Shown: in pieces, positions 41,221-50,522 of the stretch | Numbering within the stretch: position 1 is the first letter of the stretch | How the letters are laid out: every line of letters starts with the position of its first letter | Source of the DNA: Marinomonas sp. SBI8L | GTDB lineage: Bacteria > Pseudomonadota > Gammaproteobacteria > Pseudomonadales > Marinomonadaceae | DNA: 64,000 bases | NCBI RefSeq assembly: GCF_001624705.1 | Contig: NZ_JSEO01000013.1 | Coordinates: forward strand, 104,878 to 168,877 | Direction: 5' to 3' | Program-made: the position numbers and the translations under genes | Notes under the pieces: model-generated | Databases searched by the model: none | Told to the model about the DNA's origin: nothing | What the model saw: the letters and a program-made list of their open reading frames with translations, nothing else

Positions 41221-42387
41221 ATGAGTCAATTGGCGAACCGTGTTGAACAAATTTCTCCCTTTCAAGTCATGGCTATATTGGGACGTGCAAAAGAAATTCA
41301 AGCCCAAGGTGTTGATGTAATTCATTTAGAGGTGGGAGAGCCTGATTTTGTGGCGTCTGAGGCGGTAAAGAAGGCTGGTGTAGATGCGATTGAGCAAGGC
41401 TTAACGGGTTATACCTCGGCGACAGGTTTACCTCAATTAAAACAAAAAATTGCTCAGCATTACCTGAATAAATATCAAGTTGAGCTTGATCCTAACCGCA
41501 TTATTGTCACCCCAGGTGCATCAGGAGCCTTACAATTATTAGCCAGTTTAATGGTTGATGCGGGTAAGAATGTGCTGATGCCTGACCCTTGTTATCCTTG
41601 CAATCGACACTTTTTGATTCAGGTCGGGGCGAAGGCAAACTTGATAGCAACCCAGCCTAAGCAAAATTTTGAAATTCCCATTGAAGATATTAAAAGTCAT
41701 TGGAATGACCAAAGTGCGGGTCTTTGGCTAGCGTCACCTGCTAATCCTACGGGGGCAGTCCTTTCTAAAGAGTATTTACAGGCGGCGCTTGATGAAGTGA
41801 ATCAATTAGGTGGTCATCTAATGGTGGATGAGATTTACCAAGGTTTGGTATATCAAGGAGAAGACTTTACTGCACTTTCCTTATCTGATGATATTTTTGT
41901 CATTAATAGCTTTTCAAAATACTTTGCCATGACAGGCTGGCGCTTGGGTTGGGTTGTCGTACCTGAGTGGGCAATTGAAGGCGCAACTAAATTGGCGCAG
42001 AACTTTTTTATTTCAGCGCCTTCTGTTTCTCAATATGCCGCATTAGATGCTTTTTCTGATACATCAATGCAAGAGTTTGAAAGGCGTCGAGGTGAGTTGG
42101 ATTTAAGGCGACAACTCTTGCTAGCAGGCTTAAGTGACATGGGATTGACACCAGCTGTGCCTGCACAAGGGGCTTTTTATATTTATGTGGATGTATCTTC
42201 AATTACAGATAATGCGATGGATTGGTGTCTTGCTTTATTAGAAGCAGAAGGTGTGGCTCTGACGCCAGGTGCTGATTTTGGTATAAAAGATGCGCATAAA
42301 TATGTGCGTTTTGCCTATATCTGTGACTTAGATCGACTGAAAGAAGCTTTGACTAGAATTAAGCGCTTCATGTCTCTTGAGTCATAA
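41221..42387 (+). CDS. PLP-dependent class I/II aminotransferase
   Basis: A 388-residue fold-type I aminotransferase of the aspartate aminotransferase superfamily. The PLP lysine is in FVINSFSKYFAMTGWRLGW. The upstream motifs HLEVGEPDFVASEAVKKA, TPGASGALQLLASLM, SPANPTGAVLSKEYL and VDEIYQGLVY are all typical, and the substrate arginine lies in KYVRFAYICDLDRLKEAL. Closest recalled relatives are alanine/valine-type or YbdL/AlaA-like aminotransferases; the exact substrate is not decided by the sequence. It is monocistronic, divergent from dksA, and followed by a terminator-like hairpin. Confidence 0.93.
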   Translation: MSQLANRVEQISPFQVMAILGRAKEIQAQGVDVIHLEVGEPDFVASEAVKKAGVDAIEQGLTGYTSATGLPQLKQKIAQHYLNKYQVELDPNRIIVTPGASGALQLLASLMVDAGKNVLMPDPCYPCNRHFLIQVGAKANLIATQPKQNFEIPIEDIKSHWNDQSAGLWLASPANPTGAVLSKEYLQAALDEVNQLGGHLMVDEIYQGLVYQGEDFTALSLSDDIFVINSFSKYFAMTGWRLGWVVVPEWAIEGATKLAQNFFISAPSVSQYAALDAFSDTSMQEFERRRGELDLRRQLLLAGLSDMGLTPAVPAQGAFYIYVDVSSITDNAMDWCLALLEAEGVALTPGADFGIKDAHKYVRFAYICDLDRLKEALTRIKRFMSLES

Positions 42388-42439
42388 TCAGAGTTAAATT
42401 TTAGTGAATAGAAGAAAATAGCTTGAATGCTGTGATGGG

Positions 42440-42463
42440 GAGCGGGCATTATTGCCCCTCTTT
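42440..42463 (+). terminator. Terminator after the aminotransferase gene
   Basis: GAG-GGGC pairs with GCCC-CTC, with one bulged C and loop ATTATT, followed by TTT. Confidence 0.6.
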
Positions 42464-42499
42464 CAACTTGAGCTAGTTTAAATTAGGAAAAATGAGTTA

Positions 42500-42928
42500 A
42501 TGAATCAGGTGCAAGTGGTTTTGTGGCGTCGCCTCGCAGCGGCTGTTTACGATAGTATTATTTTATTGGCACTGTATTTTGTGGCAACCCTTGCTGCTGT
42601 CATGCTAAACGATGGTGAGGCAGTGGACGGTACTCTCTTTTTCTGGGTGTTGCTTTTTATTAGTTGGGCGTTTTTTGTGAAGTTCTGGTGTGCTCCGGGG
42701 CAAACCTTGGGGATGCAGGTTTGGAAAGTAAAAGTCGTCAATGAAAGAGGTGGTCCTTTAACCGTTAAGCAAGCCAGTGCTCGTATGGTGTTTGCTATTT
42801 TATCTTGGGCTGTATTTGGCTTGGGTTTTTTGTGGTCACTGTTTGATAAAGAAGGCCTGACTTGGCACGATAAATTAAGCCAGAGTCGACTTGTCTTTAT
42901 TGATCATAAAAAACAGCAGAAATCCTAA
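42500..42928 (+). CDS. RDD-family membrane protein
   Basis: A 142-residue inner-membrane protein of the RDD family. The N-terminal VVLWRRLAAAVYDSIILLALYFVATLAAV carries the arginine and aspartate of the family name around the first helix. Two further transmembrane segments follow (LFFWVLLFISWAFFVKFW and ARMVFAILSWAVFGLGFLWSLF), and the last part has GLTWHDKLSQSRLVFID, another family feature. Some RDD proteins take part in ion or amino-acid transport; the role here is unknown. It is a single gene between the aminotransferase and lptG. Confidence 0.9.
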   Translation: MNQVQVVLWRRLAAAVYDSIILLALYFVATLAAVMLNDGEAVDGTLFFWVLLFISWAFFVKFWCAPGQTLGMQVWKVKVVNERGGPLTVKQASARMVFAILSWAVFGLGFLWSLFDKEGLTWHDKLSQSRLVFIDHKKQQKS

Positions 42929-42976
42929 TGGCGAGTCTTTTATATAAGGTTTAGCCAGCAGGGTGTCGATTTTTAG

Positions 42977-43009
42977 AAAGGGCTACATTAATTTATGTGG
43001 CCCTTTTTT
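42977..43009. terminator. Bidirectional terminator between RDD gene and lptG
   Basis: AAAGGGCTACAT pairs with ATGTGGCCCTTT (one T/G pair) around a 6-base loop, with T-runs on the plus strand and CTAAAAATC on the minus side. It lies between convergent genes. Confidence 0.88.
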
Positions 43010-43016
43010 GTGCTTG

Positions 43017-44078
43017 TTATTTGGCTCGTTTGAGCTGAATTGTTCCTATGATAAGGCAGATAGCGATAGGGATGAGTACACCGAGCAGAGGCGGGAAATC
43101 CGCAGCTAAGCTCATACGACCGAAGAGGTTAAGGCCATTTTGGAATACGATACCTATGATGACACCTGAAAAAATGCGGCTGCCCATAGTGGAGGAACGT
43201 AATGGGCCGAAAACACTCGATAGCGCAATAATAACTAAGGCTATCGAAGCAAAAGGTCTAAGGGCCTTGGTCCAAAATTCTAGCTGGTAGCGTGAGGTGT
43301 TTAAGTCCTGATTTGTAAGGTAATCCTGATAGGATAGCGACTGGCTTAAAGAGAGTGCTTCCGGTTCTTGTGTGGCTAGGTATAAGTGTTCTGGCTTGAA
43401 TGCCATTTGCCAATCTTTTTGCTCAAGCTCAACGGACTCTACCTTATCTTCAAGGAAGGTCGTGCTTTTAACAGAATTCAGAATCCAATTGTCTTGGTCT
43501 GCATGATGAACAGTTTTAGCGAACTGTGTATTGGTTAGCATTTGCTCTTTAGATGTAAAAATCTGCATATCATAAAGCGTGCCTTCTTTATCTGCAGCAC
43601 CAATATAAATGTAGTTATTATCAGATCTTAGCCAAACCCCGCCGGCGATAATGTTTTCTGAGGAGCGCTGCTTTCTCAACTTTTCAATGAGGTCTGCCTT
43701 TTGGTCTGCATCTGGCGCAATAAATTCTGAAATGCCTACACCAACTAACGAGATTATTAAGATAGGTTTAATGGCAGACCAGCCAATACGCCAAATAGGA
43801 ATGCCCGCAGCTCGAATAACAGTCAGTTCAGAGGTGGTGGCCAGTGCGCCAAGGCCAACGAGTGTGCCTATTAAGGATGCGATAGGAATGTATTCGGAAA
43901 ACTTGCCAGGAAGCCTTAAAACAAGTACTTCTAACAGGTTTGAAATAGTATAGAACTCATTGATTTTCTTAACTTGTTCGATAAAAGTTAAAGCGTAATC
44001 CAAACCTAGTAAAACAAATGCGACAGCAAAAAACGACCAGACAACGCCTTTGCCTATATAAGAGTCAAGTTGCTTCAT
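43017..44078 (-). CDS. lptG: LPS export ABC transporter permease LptG
   Basis: LptG pairs with LptF and the LptB ATPase to extract lipopolysaccharide from the inner membrane. The 353-residue protein has three N-terminal transmembrane helices (beginning LDSYIGKGVVWSFFAVAFVLLGLDYALTFIEQ), a large periplasmic beta-jellyroll (about 135-265) that feeds LPS to LptC, and three C-terminal helices (FASIALVIIALSSVFGPLR onward). The coupling segment LVGLGALATTSELTVIRAAGIPIWRI is typical. Its start overlaps the lptF stop by four bases. Confidence 0.95.
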   Translation of the reverse strand: MKQLDSYIGKGVVWSFFAVAFVLLGLDYALTFIEQVKKINEFYTISNLLEVLVLRLPGKFSEYIPIASLIGTLVGLGALATTSELTVIRAAGIPIWRIGWSAIKPILIISLVGVGISEFIAPDADQKADLIEKLRKQRSSENIIAGGVWLRSDNNYIYIGAADKEGTLYDMQIFTSKEQMLTNTQFAKTVHHADQDNWILNSVKSTTFLEDKVESVELEQKDWQMAFKPEHLYLATQEPEALSLSQSLSYQDYLTNQDLNTSRYQLEFWTKALRPFASIALVIIALSSVFGPLRSSTMGSRIFSGVIIGIVFQNGLNLFGRMSLAADFPPLLGVLIPIAICLIIGTIQLKRAK

Positions 44079-45202
44079 GCTGATTGTTTACCTGTGCCTG
44101 AGAGGTTTGATTTAGAACTTGTGACCGGCTTTTTTTGGAAGAGTTTAACCTCGTTAAAGTTTAAAAATAAAAAAGCGGCGATAAAGCCAAAGATGCCATG
44201 AATCCACCAAAGGCCAATTTCGCTCGGAATCCTGCCTTTTTCTAGGGCAGTTCGACCCCAAATCATCATGCCTAGATAAAGGATCATGAGAATAATGGCA
44301 GGTAACATTTTAAAGAAGCGGCCTTGTCTTGGGTTTACTTGGCTTAATGACGTGCCAATGATGGCTAAAATTGGAATCATAATGATAAGGCTGATACGCC
44401 ATTGCCATTCAGCTTGGTCCTTAAGGTCATCACTTGCCCAAATCTCATGAGAGGGTTTGGTGTTTGGATTATTGATGGCAAACGTATCGCTTTCGTCCAT
44501 TAAAACTGCATAGGTATCAAATAAGGTAATTTTGTAGTCTTTCTCTCCTGGAGTCCCTTCAAAACGACTGCCATTTTTAAAGACAAGGTAAGTGCTGCCA
44601 TCTTCCAATTTAAGCTGCTCTGCATGGGTAGCTAAGGTTTGGGTGGGGACTCTTTTACCGTCTACCACGGCGGTATTTGAAATAAATACATCCTTCATCC
44701 AGCCTTCTTCTTGAGTCAATTCAGCCACATAGGTTGTATTAAAACCTTTTCCTTGAAAACGGCCGGGTTGGATAAAGTCAAAAACAGTCAGTTGATTCTG
44801 CTCTTGCTCAGCAAGCTTTGATTGATACTCACTGGTCGGAGCAAGCCAAAGGCTAATAAAGCCATTTAATAAGGTTGCAATTAAGGCGATGCCTAAGGTG
44901 TAAAGCATGAGTTTTACTTTACTAATGCCGCAGGCAAATAAAATAGACATCTCGTTTTCTATATAAAGTCTGCCGTACGCGAGGAGCAAAGATAAGAAAA
45001 AGGATAGAGGGATGATAATTTGTAAAAAGCTCGGAATATGGAACCCAAGAATGATGAAAAGAAATTCAAATGACATTTTTCCTTCAGCTGCACGGCCTAA
45101 ATAGCTGACGAAACGACCACTGGCTATAATTAATAAAAGAATAAAACTGACGGCCATGGTTGACACCAACACTTCTTTCGCCAAGTATCTGAATAATTTC
45201 AA
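44075..45202 (-). CDS. lptF: LPS export ABC transporter permease LptF
   Basis: LptF is the partner permease of LptG in the inner-membrane LptB2FG complex. The 375-residue protein starts LFRYLAKEVLVSTMAVSFILLLIIASGRFVSYLGRAAEGK. It has the coupling region LAYGRLYIENEMSILFACGISKVKLM, a periplasmic jellyroll in the middle, and C-terminal helices (IIMIPILAIIGTSLSQVNPRQGRFFKMLPAIILMILYL). It is the first gene of the lptF-lptG pair and is divergent from pepA, the usual order in gammaproteobacteria. Confidence 0.95.
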   Translation of the reverse strand: MKLFRYLAKEVLVSTMAVSFILLLIIASGRFVSYLGRAAEGKMSFEFLFIILGFHIPSFLQIIIPLSFFLSLLLAYGRLYIENEMSILFACGISKVKLMLYTLGIALIATLLNGFISLWLAPTSEYQSKLAEQEQNQLTVFDFIQPGRFQGKGFNTTYVAELTQEEGWMKDVFISNTAVVDGKRVPTQTLATHAEQLKLEDGSTYLVFKNGSRFEGTPGEKDYKITLFDTYAVLMDESDTFAINNPNTKPSHEIWASDDLKDQAEWQWRISLIIMIPILAIIGTSLSQVNPRQGRFFKMLPAIILMILYLGMMIWGRTALEKGRIPSEIGLWWIHGIFGFIAAFLFLNFNEVKLFQKKPVTSSKSNLSGTGKQSA

Positions 45203-45265
45203 ACGTACCTCTTAAGTATTTTGTATAGTGCTTGGGGTTGATTGTTGAAGCTTTGTACCCATTAT

Positions 45266-45303
45266 CCCTTGGTAATAAGGGCTTTATCCAGTTTTTTTAT
45301 AAT
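45266..45303 (+). promoter_or_regulatory. Candidate pepA promoter with dyad near -35
   Basis: A perfect -10 box TATAAT (45298-45303) lies 20 bases before the pepA start. No good -35 box is present; a CCCTT/AAGGG dyad (45266-45270, 45277-45281) occupies that region instead. A regulator-dependent promoter is possible. Confidence 0.45.
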
Positions 45304-45323
45304 AAATTTTAAAGGAAACACTC

Positions 45324-46781
45324 ATGAATACAGCGTTATTCGATCGCCTATCTGCGGTCCAAGCTGATTTGGTCGTTACCCTAGTACCAACTGAAGCAGC
45401 GTTACCCCAATCAACCAGTTGGGTCGATGAAAATACAGCTGGACTTATTTCGCAACTACGCGAGTCAAAAGTGTTTTCTGGTAAGTTAGCTGAAACCCTT
45501 TTGCTACCCGTTGCTAGTCAAGACTATGCACAAGCGGTTTTGCTTGTGGGTATTGGTAAAGACGACACCCTATCGGATGCTAGCGCACGTAAAGTAATGG
45601 CGGCCATTGCGGCAAAAGTGAAAAGCTTACCATATGCAAGCATCGCTTTTGCGGGGGCTGAGTTAGCAGTTGCAGAACATACACAAGCACAAGTGCTTAG
45701 CCTAACGTCACAATGGCTACATGAAGGCTTTTATCAATTTACTGGCTTTAAGCAAGATGATCAGGCTCTAACGATTGAAAGCATCTTGTTTGAAGGTTCA
45801 GATCAGGGTGCACTTGATGTAGGTGTTGCAACGGCTGCAGGTTCTGCTGTTGCACGTCGCCTAGGAGATCTGCCGGGTAATGTTTGTACGCCAAGCTATC
45901 TTGCCTCTAAAGCGCAAACGCTAGGTGAAGATTATGGTATCGACGTTGAGCTAGTTGACGAAAGTCGTATGTCTGAGTTGGGTATGGATTGCCTGTTGTC
46001 TGTTGGTCGCGGTAGTGATCAACCAAGTTATTTAATTGTCATGTCTTATAAAGGTGGTGATGAAGGTGAAGCGCCTTATGTCATGCTGGGTAAAGGTATT
46101 ACCTTTGATACAGGTGGTATTTCGTTAAAGCCAGGACCTGGCATGGATGAAATGAAATACGACATGTGTGGCGCAGCAAGTGTATTCGGTACTATGAAGG
46201 CGATCTGTGAACTTAAGCCTAAGCTGAATTTTACAGCGGTAATTGCAGCAGCAGAGAATATGCCTAATGGCAATGCCTCAAAACCAGGTGATATTGTTAA
46301 GACTATGTCTGGTCAGACGGTTGAGATTCTTAACACTGATGCTGAAGGGCGTTTGGTTTTATGTGATGCGCTGACTTACATTGAGCGTTTTGAGCCTAAA
46401 TCCGTTGTTGATGTAGCGACACTAACTGGCGCTTGCGTGGTTGCTTTGGGTGGCGTTAATTCTGCTATGTATACCAACAATGAAGCATTACATGATGATC
46501 TTCGTGGTGCGAGTAAGGTGTCAGCAGATAAAGTATGGCCAATGCCACTTGATGATGAGTATCAGCAGCAGCTAGACAGTAACTTTGCCGATATTGCTAA
46601 TATAGGCGGTAAAGAAGCGGGCTCTGTTACTGCAGCATGTTTCTTGTCTCGTTTCACTAAGTCGTATCCTTGGGCGCATTTGGACATTGCAGGAACGGCA
46701 TGGACAGGTGGCGCTAAAAAAGGCGCGAGTGGGCGTCCAGTTGCTTTGCTAACTCAGTACTTGTTGTCTAAGGCAAACTAG
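45324..46781 (+). CDS. pepA: Leucyl aminopeptidase PepA
   Basis: PepA is a di-metal M17 aminopeptidase that removes N-terminal residues from peptides. In E. coli it also binds DNA, acting in Xer recombination and carAB repression. The 485-residue protein has an N-terminal macro-like domain and a catalytic domain with LGKGITFDTGGISLKPG, MKYDMCGAASVFG, the signature NTDAEGRLVLCDAL, and the late GSVTAACFLSRFTKSYPWAHLDIAGTAW. It is divergent from lptF and ends in a strong terminator. In E. coli holC would follow; here it does not. Confidence 0.97.
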   Translation: MNTALFDRLSAVQADLVVTLVPTEAALPQSTSWVDENTAGLISQLRESKVFSGKLAETLLLPVASQDYAQAVLLVGIGKDDTLSDASARKVMAAIAAKVKSLPYASIAFAGAELAVAEHTQAQVLSLTSQWLHEGFYQFTGFKQDDQALTIESILFEGSDQGALDVGVATAAGSAVARRLGDLPGNVCTPSYLASKAQTLGEDYGIDVELVDESRMSELGMDCLLSVGRGSDQPSYLIVMSYKGGDEGEAPYVMLGKGITFDTGGISLKPGPGMDEMKYDMCGAASVFGTMKAICELKPKLNFTAVIAAAENMPNGNASKPGDIVKTMSGQTVEILNTDAEGRLVLCDALTYIERFEPKSVVDVATLTGACVVALGGVNSAMYTNNEALHDDLRGASKVSADKVWPMPLDDEYQQQLDSNFADIANIGGKEAGSVTAACFLSRFTKSYPWAHLDIAGTAWTGGAKKGASGRPVALLTQYLLSKAN

Positions 46782-46827
46782 TCACTGCTATTGCTAATCT
46801 AATATGGATTAGTGGCAAGCTTATTAT

Positions 46828-46855
46828 AAAAGGTCGCATTGATTGCGGCCTTTTT
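46828..46855 (+). terminator. Terminator of pepA
   Basis: AAAAGGTCGCA pairs with TGCGGCCTTTT (one T/G pair) around TTGAT, followed by a T-run. Confidence 0.88.
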
Positions 46856-47049
46856 GCTTTTTAGGTGCTTATGGAAACTGAATCTTTGTTATTTTTAACA
46901 AATATCGTATTTTCATTTTCTTGACCTAGACATTTACTTGCTCCAATGAGAAAGTGTTAGCTCAGTGTTGATAATTAAATCAAGTGTGAGTTTAAAGCGG
47001 CTTGGTTATTTTTGACATGTATTTTCTGTTAGCGTTTTTGGGTGCTTTT

Positions 47050-47448
47050 ATGTCTAACCACACAAGAGAAGAAGAGTTTATTCCTGAGCCGGATGAGAGT
47101 GTTCTCATATCAGCACTTAGGAATCAAGACGATATTCCTATCTTGATGGATGTGGTTGGTGAAGGATTAGCGCCAAAAGTTAGCCAAGAAGGGCACCTGT
47201 CCCAAGTTCTAGCGCAAGGTGCAGATACCGAGCTAGACGATCCCCAAGAGAAGGAGGAACTCATTGCAGCGTCTTCGACTGCAACAGAGAGTGTCATAGA
47301 GCCTCAATCTCCCTCTGATAAATCACTAGAAATAGATCCTGCAAGGTTGCAGCAAGCCATTGAAAAGGCTTTTGCGAAATTACTGCCAAGCTTGATTGAA
47401 GAAGTGGTTAACGAATTAGAGCTTACAAAGACTCCTAAGAAACAATAA
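47050..47448 (+). CDS. Small acidic protein of unknown function between pepA and valS
   Basis: A 132-residue hydrophilic, acidic protein with no recognised family. The ATG at 47050 (MSNHTREEEFIPEPDESV) is chosen because the frame upstream begins at a poor TTG and would add a hydrophobic stretch without a ribosome binding site; even so the chosen start has only a weak GGGTG. It contains NQDDIPILMDVVGEG, similar to a D-IP-L-VV motif I recall in small proteins next to valS in Pseudomonas. The middle is low complexity, and the end is an amphipathic helix (ARLQQAIEKAFAKLLPSLIEEVVNELEL). It occupies the place where holC is usually found but does not resemble the chi subunit. Confidence 0.65.
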   Translation: MSNHTREEEFIPEPDESVLISALRNQDDIPILMDVVGEGLAPKVSQEGHLSQVLAQGADTELDDPQEKEELIAASSTATESVIEPQSPSDKSLEIDPARLQQAIEKAFAKLLPSLIEEVVNELELTKTPKKQ

Positions 47449-47504
47449 GCCAGAATAAATTAGTTAATTTATTAGTAACAGTGAACATCGATTCGTCGTG
47501 GATA

Positions 47505-47533
47505 TTCTTTATCAACGTCTGTCGCGTTATACT
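47505..47533 (+). promoter_or_regulatory. Candidate valS promoter
   Basis: TTCTTT (47505-47510) and TATACT (47528-47533) with 17-bp spacing give a transcript start near 47540, about 53 bases before the valS start. Confidence 0.5.
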
Positions 47534-47592
47534 AGTCGGCAATTAAGTTTCATATCAAATTCACGCAATTTAAAAAAGTTTAAGACATCACA

Positions 47593-50376
47593 ATGGAAAA
47601 GACCTACCAACCGCAAAGCATTGAACAGCCAATTTACCAACGTTGGGAAGAAAATGGCTATTTCACACCTCAGGGCGAGGGTGACCCTTTCTCTATTATG
47701 ATTCCGCCACCGAATGTGACGGGTACCTTACACATGGGCCATGCCTTCCAGCATACCCTAATGGATGCCATGATTCGTCGTGAAAGAATGCAAGGTAAGC
47801 GTACCTTGTGGCAGCCAGGTACTGACCATGCGGGTATTGCAACACAAATGGTTGTGGAGAGACAGCTAGCTGCAGATGACATTACACGTCATGACCTAGG
47901 ACGTGAAAAATTCCTTGAAAAAGTATGGGATTGGAAAGCTCAGTCTGGCGGTACTATTTCTGATCAAATGCGTGTCATGGGTGACTCTGTTGCGTGGGAT
48001 AAAGAACGTTTCACCATGGATCCAGGTATGTCTGCTGCGGTACAAGAAGTATTTGTACGTTTGTTTGATGAAGGCATTATTTACCGTGGTCAGCGTTTGG
48101 TTAACTGGGATCCAGTATTGCACACTGCAATCTCTGATCTGGAAGTTATTTCTGAAGAAGAAAATGGCTTCATGTGGTATTTCCGTTATCCTCTGGCCGA
48201 CGGTGCTAAAACCGCTGATGGTAAAGACTATATAGTCGTTGCGACAACACGTCCTGAAACCATGCTAGGTGATGAAGCAGTTGCTGTTGACCCTGAAGAT
48301 GAGCGTTACATTGATCTAGTTGGCAAAGAAATTATGTTGCCATTGGTTGATCGTCGTATCCCTATTATTGCTGACTCTTATGTAGATAAAGACTTTGGTA
48401 CAGGTTGCGTGAAAATTACCCCTGCCCATGACTTTAACGATAATGAAGTGGGTAAGCGTCATGACCTACCTTTAACGAATATCTTTACTGATGATGCAGC
48501 GATTAATGATATTGCACCTGAGAAATATCGTGGTTTAGATAGATTCGAAGCTCGTAAGGTAATTGTTGCAGATTTTGATGCGCTTGGACTGTTAGAGAAA
48601 GTCGATGATCACAAGCTAAAAGTGCCTCGTGGTGAACGTGGTAATGCGGTAATCGAGCCTTACCTGACTAATCAATGGTATGTGGCGGTTGAGACTTTAG
48701 CCAAACCTGCGATTGAAGCAGTTGAAAACGGCGACATTCAATTTGTTCCTAAGCAATGGGAAAACACTTATTTCTCTTGGATGCGTGATCTACAAGATTG
48801 GTGTATTTCTCGTCAGCTTTGGTGGGGTCACCAAATTCCTGCTTGGTATGATGCAGAAGGCAAGGTATATGTTGCTAACACGGAAGACGAAGTACGTGCT
48901 AAATATGGTTTAGCGGCTGATGTAACTTTGAATCGTGATAACGATGTACTAGATACTTGGTTCTCTTCTGCGCTTTGGACGTTTGCTACCCAAGGTTGGC
49001 CTGAAGAAACGGAAGATTTTAAAGCTTTCAGTGAATCAGATGTTTTGGTAACCGGTTTCGATATTATTTTCTTCTGGGTTGCCAGAATGATAATGATGAC
49101 CTTGAAGTTTACTAACAAGGTACCTTTTAAAACGGTTTATATTACGGGTCTTATTCGCGATGAACGCGGTGATAAGATGTCTAAGTCCAAGGGTAATGTT
49201 ATTGACCCATTGGATTTGATTGGCGGTATTGATCTTGAAAGCCTAGTGAGCAAACGTACTTCAGGTATGATGCAGCCACGACTAGCCGCTAAGGTTGAGA
49301 AAGCCACTCGTGAAACTTATCCAGACGGCATTCAAGCTTATGGTACAGATGCGTTGCGCTTTACCTTGTGCTCACTTGCGTCTGGTGGTCGTGACATCAA
49401 GTTCGACCTGAACCGTTTGGAAGGCTACCGTAATTTCTGTAATAAGATTTGGAACGCAACACGTTATGTTCTGATGAATACGGAAGAACACGATTGTGGT
49501 CAGAATGGTGGTGATGCAGAACTGTCTTTAGCGGATAAATGGATCATTTCTCGTTTACAAAAAGCTGAAGCTGCTGTTAACCAAGCTTTTGATACCCATA
49601 GGTATGACCTTGCTTCACAGGCGCTTTATGAGTTTATGTGGCATGAATACTGTGATTGGTACCTAGAGCTTTCTAAACCTGTACTTTGGGATGAGAATGC
49701 AACACCAGCACAGCTTCTAGGTACACGTCGTACCTTGGTTCGAGTGCTTGAGTCATTCCTACGATTAGCACATCCTATGATGCCTTTCTTGACCGAAGAA
49801 ATTTGGCAGAAGATTGCACCTATGGCGGGTGTTGAAGGTGATACCGTGATGATGGCGGCTTACCCACAAGCGGAAGCGGCTAAGCAAGACGAATCTGCAG
49901 AAGCGGATGTTGAGTGGATCAAAAACGTTATCCTTGGTATTCGTAACATTCGCGGAGAAATGGACATAGCGCCATCGAAAGCCCTGAACGTACTTATGCG
50001 TAATGGTAGTGAACAAGATAAATCACGCTTACAAAGCAATATGAATTTCTTGCAGAAGCTCGCCAAACTAGAAGGCGTTACTTGGCTGAATGAAGGCGAT
50101 GAAGTGCCTATGTCTGCAACAGCGCTTGTTGGTGATATGGAAGTGCTTGTGCCTATGGCTGGTTTGATCGACAAAGATGCTGAGCTTGCTCGTTTGCAAA
50201 AAGAAATTGATAAAGCCAGCAAAGATCTTCAACGCATCCAAGGTAAACTTGGCAATGAAAGCTTTGTTGCGAAAGCACCTGCTGCAGTAGTTGAAAAAGA
50301 GCAAGCCAAATTGGCTGATTTGACACTGACAGTTGCTAAGCTAAATGAACAAAAGGCGAGTATCGAATCTCTATAA
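47593..50376 (+). CDS. valS: Valyl-tRNA synthetase
   Basis: ValS charges tRNA(Val) with valine. The 927-residue class I enzyme has the HIGH-type motif [16 protein letters not shown], the CP1 editing domain with [16 protein letters not shown] and [13 protein letters not shown] (removes mischarged threonine), [18 protein letters not shown] and the KMSKS loop [15 protein letters not shown]. The anticodon-binding helical domain follows, and the C-terminal coiled coil ([48 protein letters not shown]) packs on the tRNA corner. No strong ribosome binding site is visible. A perfect terminator follows. Confidence 0.98.
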   Translation: MEKTYQPQSIEQPIYQRWEENGYFTPQGEGDPFSIMIPPPNVTGTLHMGHAFQHTLMDAMIRRERMQGKRTLWQPGTDHAGIATQMVVERQLAADDITRHDLGREKFLEKVWDWKAQSGGTISDQMRVMGDSVAWDKERFTMDPGMSAAVQEVFVRLFDEGIIYRGQRLVNWDPVLHTAISDLEVISEEENGFMWYFRYPLADGAKTADGKDYIVVATTRPETMLGDEAVAVDPEDERYIDLVGKEIMLPLVDRRIPIIADSYVDKDFGTGCVKITPAHDFNDNEVGKRHDLPLTNIFTDDAAINDIAPEKYRGLDRFEARKVIVADFDALGLLEKVDDHKLKVPRGERGNAVIEPYLTNQWYVAVETLAKPAIEAVENGDIQFVPKQWENTYFSWMRDLQDWCISRQLWWGHQIPAWYDAEGKVYVANTEDEVRAKYGLAADVTLNRDNDVLDTWFSSALWTFATQGWPEETEDFKAFSESDVLVTGFDIIFFWVARMIMMTLKFTNKVPFKTVYITGLIRDERGDKMSKSKGNVIDPLDLIGGIDLESLVSKRTSGMMQPRLAAKVEKATRETYPDGIQAYGTDALRFTLCSLASGGRDIKFDLNRLEGYRNFCNKIWNATRYVLMNTEEHDCGQNGGDAELSLADKWIISRLQKAEAAVNQAFDTHRYDLASQALYEFMWHEYCDWYLELSKPVLWDENATPAQLLGTRRTLVRVLESFLRLAHPMMPFLTEEIWQKIAPMAGVEGDTVMMAAYPQAEAAKQDESAEADVEWIKNVILGIRNIRGEMDIAPSKALNVLMRNGSEQDKSRLQSNMNFLQKLAKLEGVTWLNEGDEVPMSATALVGDMEVLVPMAGLIDKDAELARLQKEIDKASKDLQRIQGKLGNESFVAKAPAAVVEKEQAKLADLTLTVAKLNEQKASIESL

Positions 50377-50407
50377 GAGGTTAGTTTTTCGTCTGAGTTG
50401 ATTGAAG

Positions 50408-50444
50408 GCCCCTTACTCTTTAAGAAGGAGTAAGGGGCTTTTTT
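50408..50444 (+). terminator. Terminator of valS
   Basis: GCCCCTTACTC and GAGTAAGGGGC form a perfect 11-bp stem with a 9-base loop, followed by TTTTTT. Confidence 0.95.
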
Positions 50445-50462
50445 GTGTAATAAGCTTCAGTT

Positions 50463-50491
50463 TTGACAACTTCATGTAAATAAATGATAAT
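50463..50491 (+). promoter_or_regulatory. Promoter of the siderophore-uptake regulator gene
   Basis: TTGACA (50463-50468) and GATAAT (50486-50491), exactly 17 bp apart, form a near-consensus sigma-70 promoter. The -10 box lies inside a Fur box. Confidence 0.75.
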
Positions 50492-50501
50492 CGTTCTCAA
50501 T
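50483..50501. promoter_or_regulatory. Fur box over the regulator promoter
   Basis: TGATAAT-C-GTTCTCA (50485-50499) matches the 7-1-7 Fur motif TGATAATNATTATCA at 12 of 14 positions and covers the -10 box. Iron-loaded Fur should block this promoter. Confidence 0.8.
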
Positions 50502-50522
50502 TAAGGTTTATCATTTAGTATC

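Noticed and set aside
47002-47049. Upstream TTG start and hydrophobic N-terminus for the small gene before valS
   Set aside because: No ribosome binding site precedes the TTG, and the added hydrophobic stretch has no matching signal-peptide pattern.
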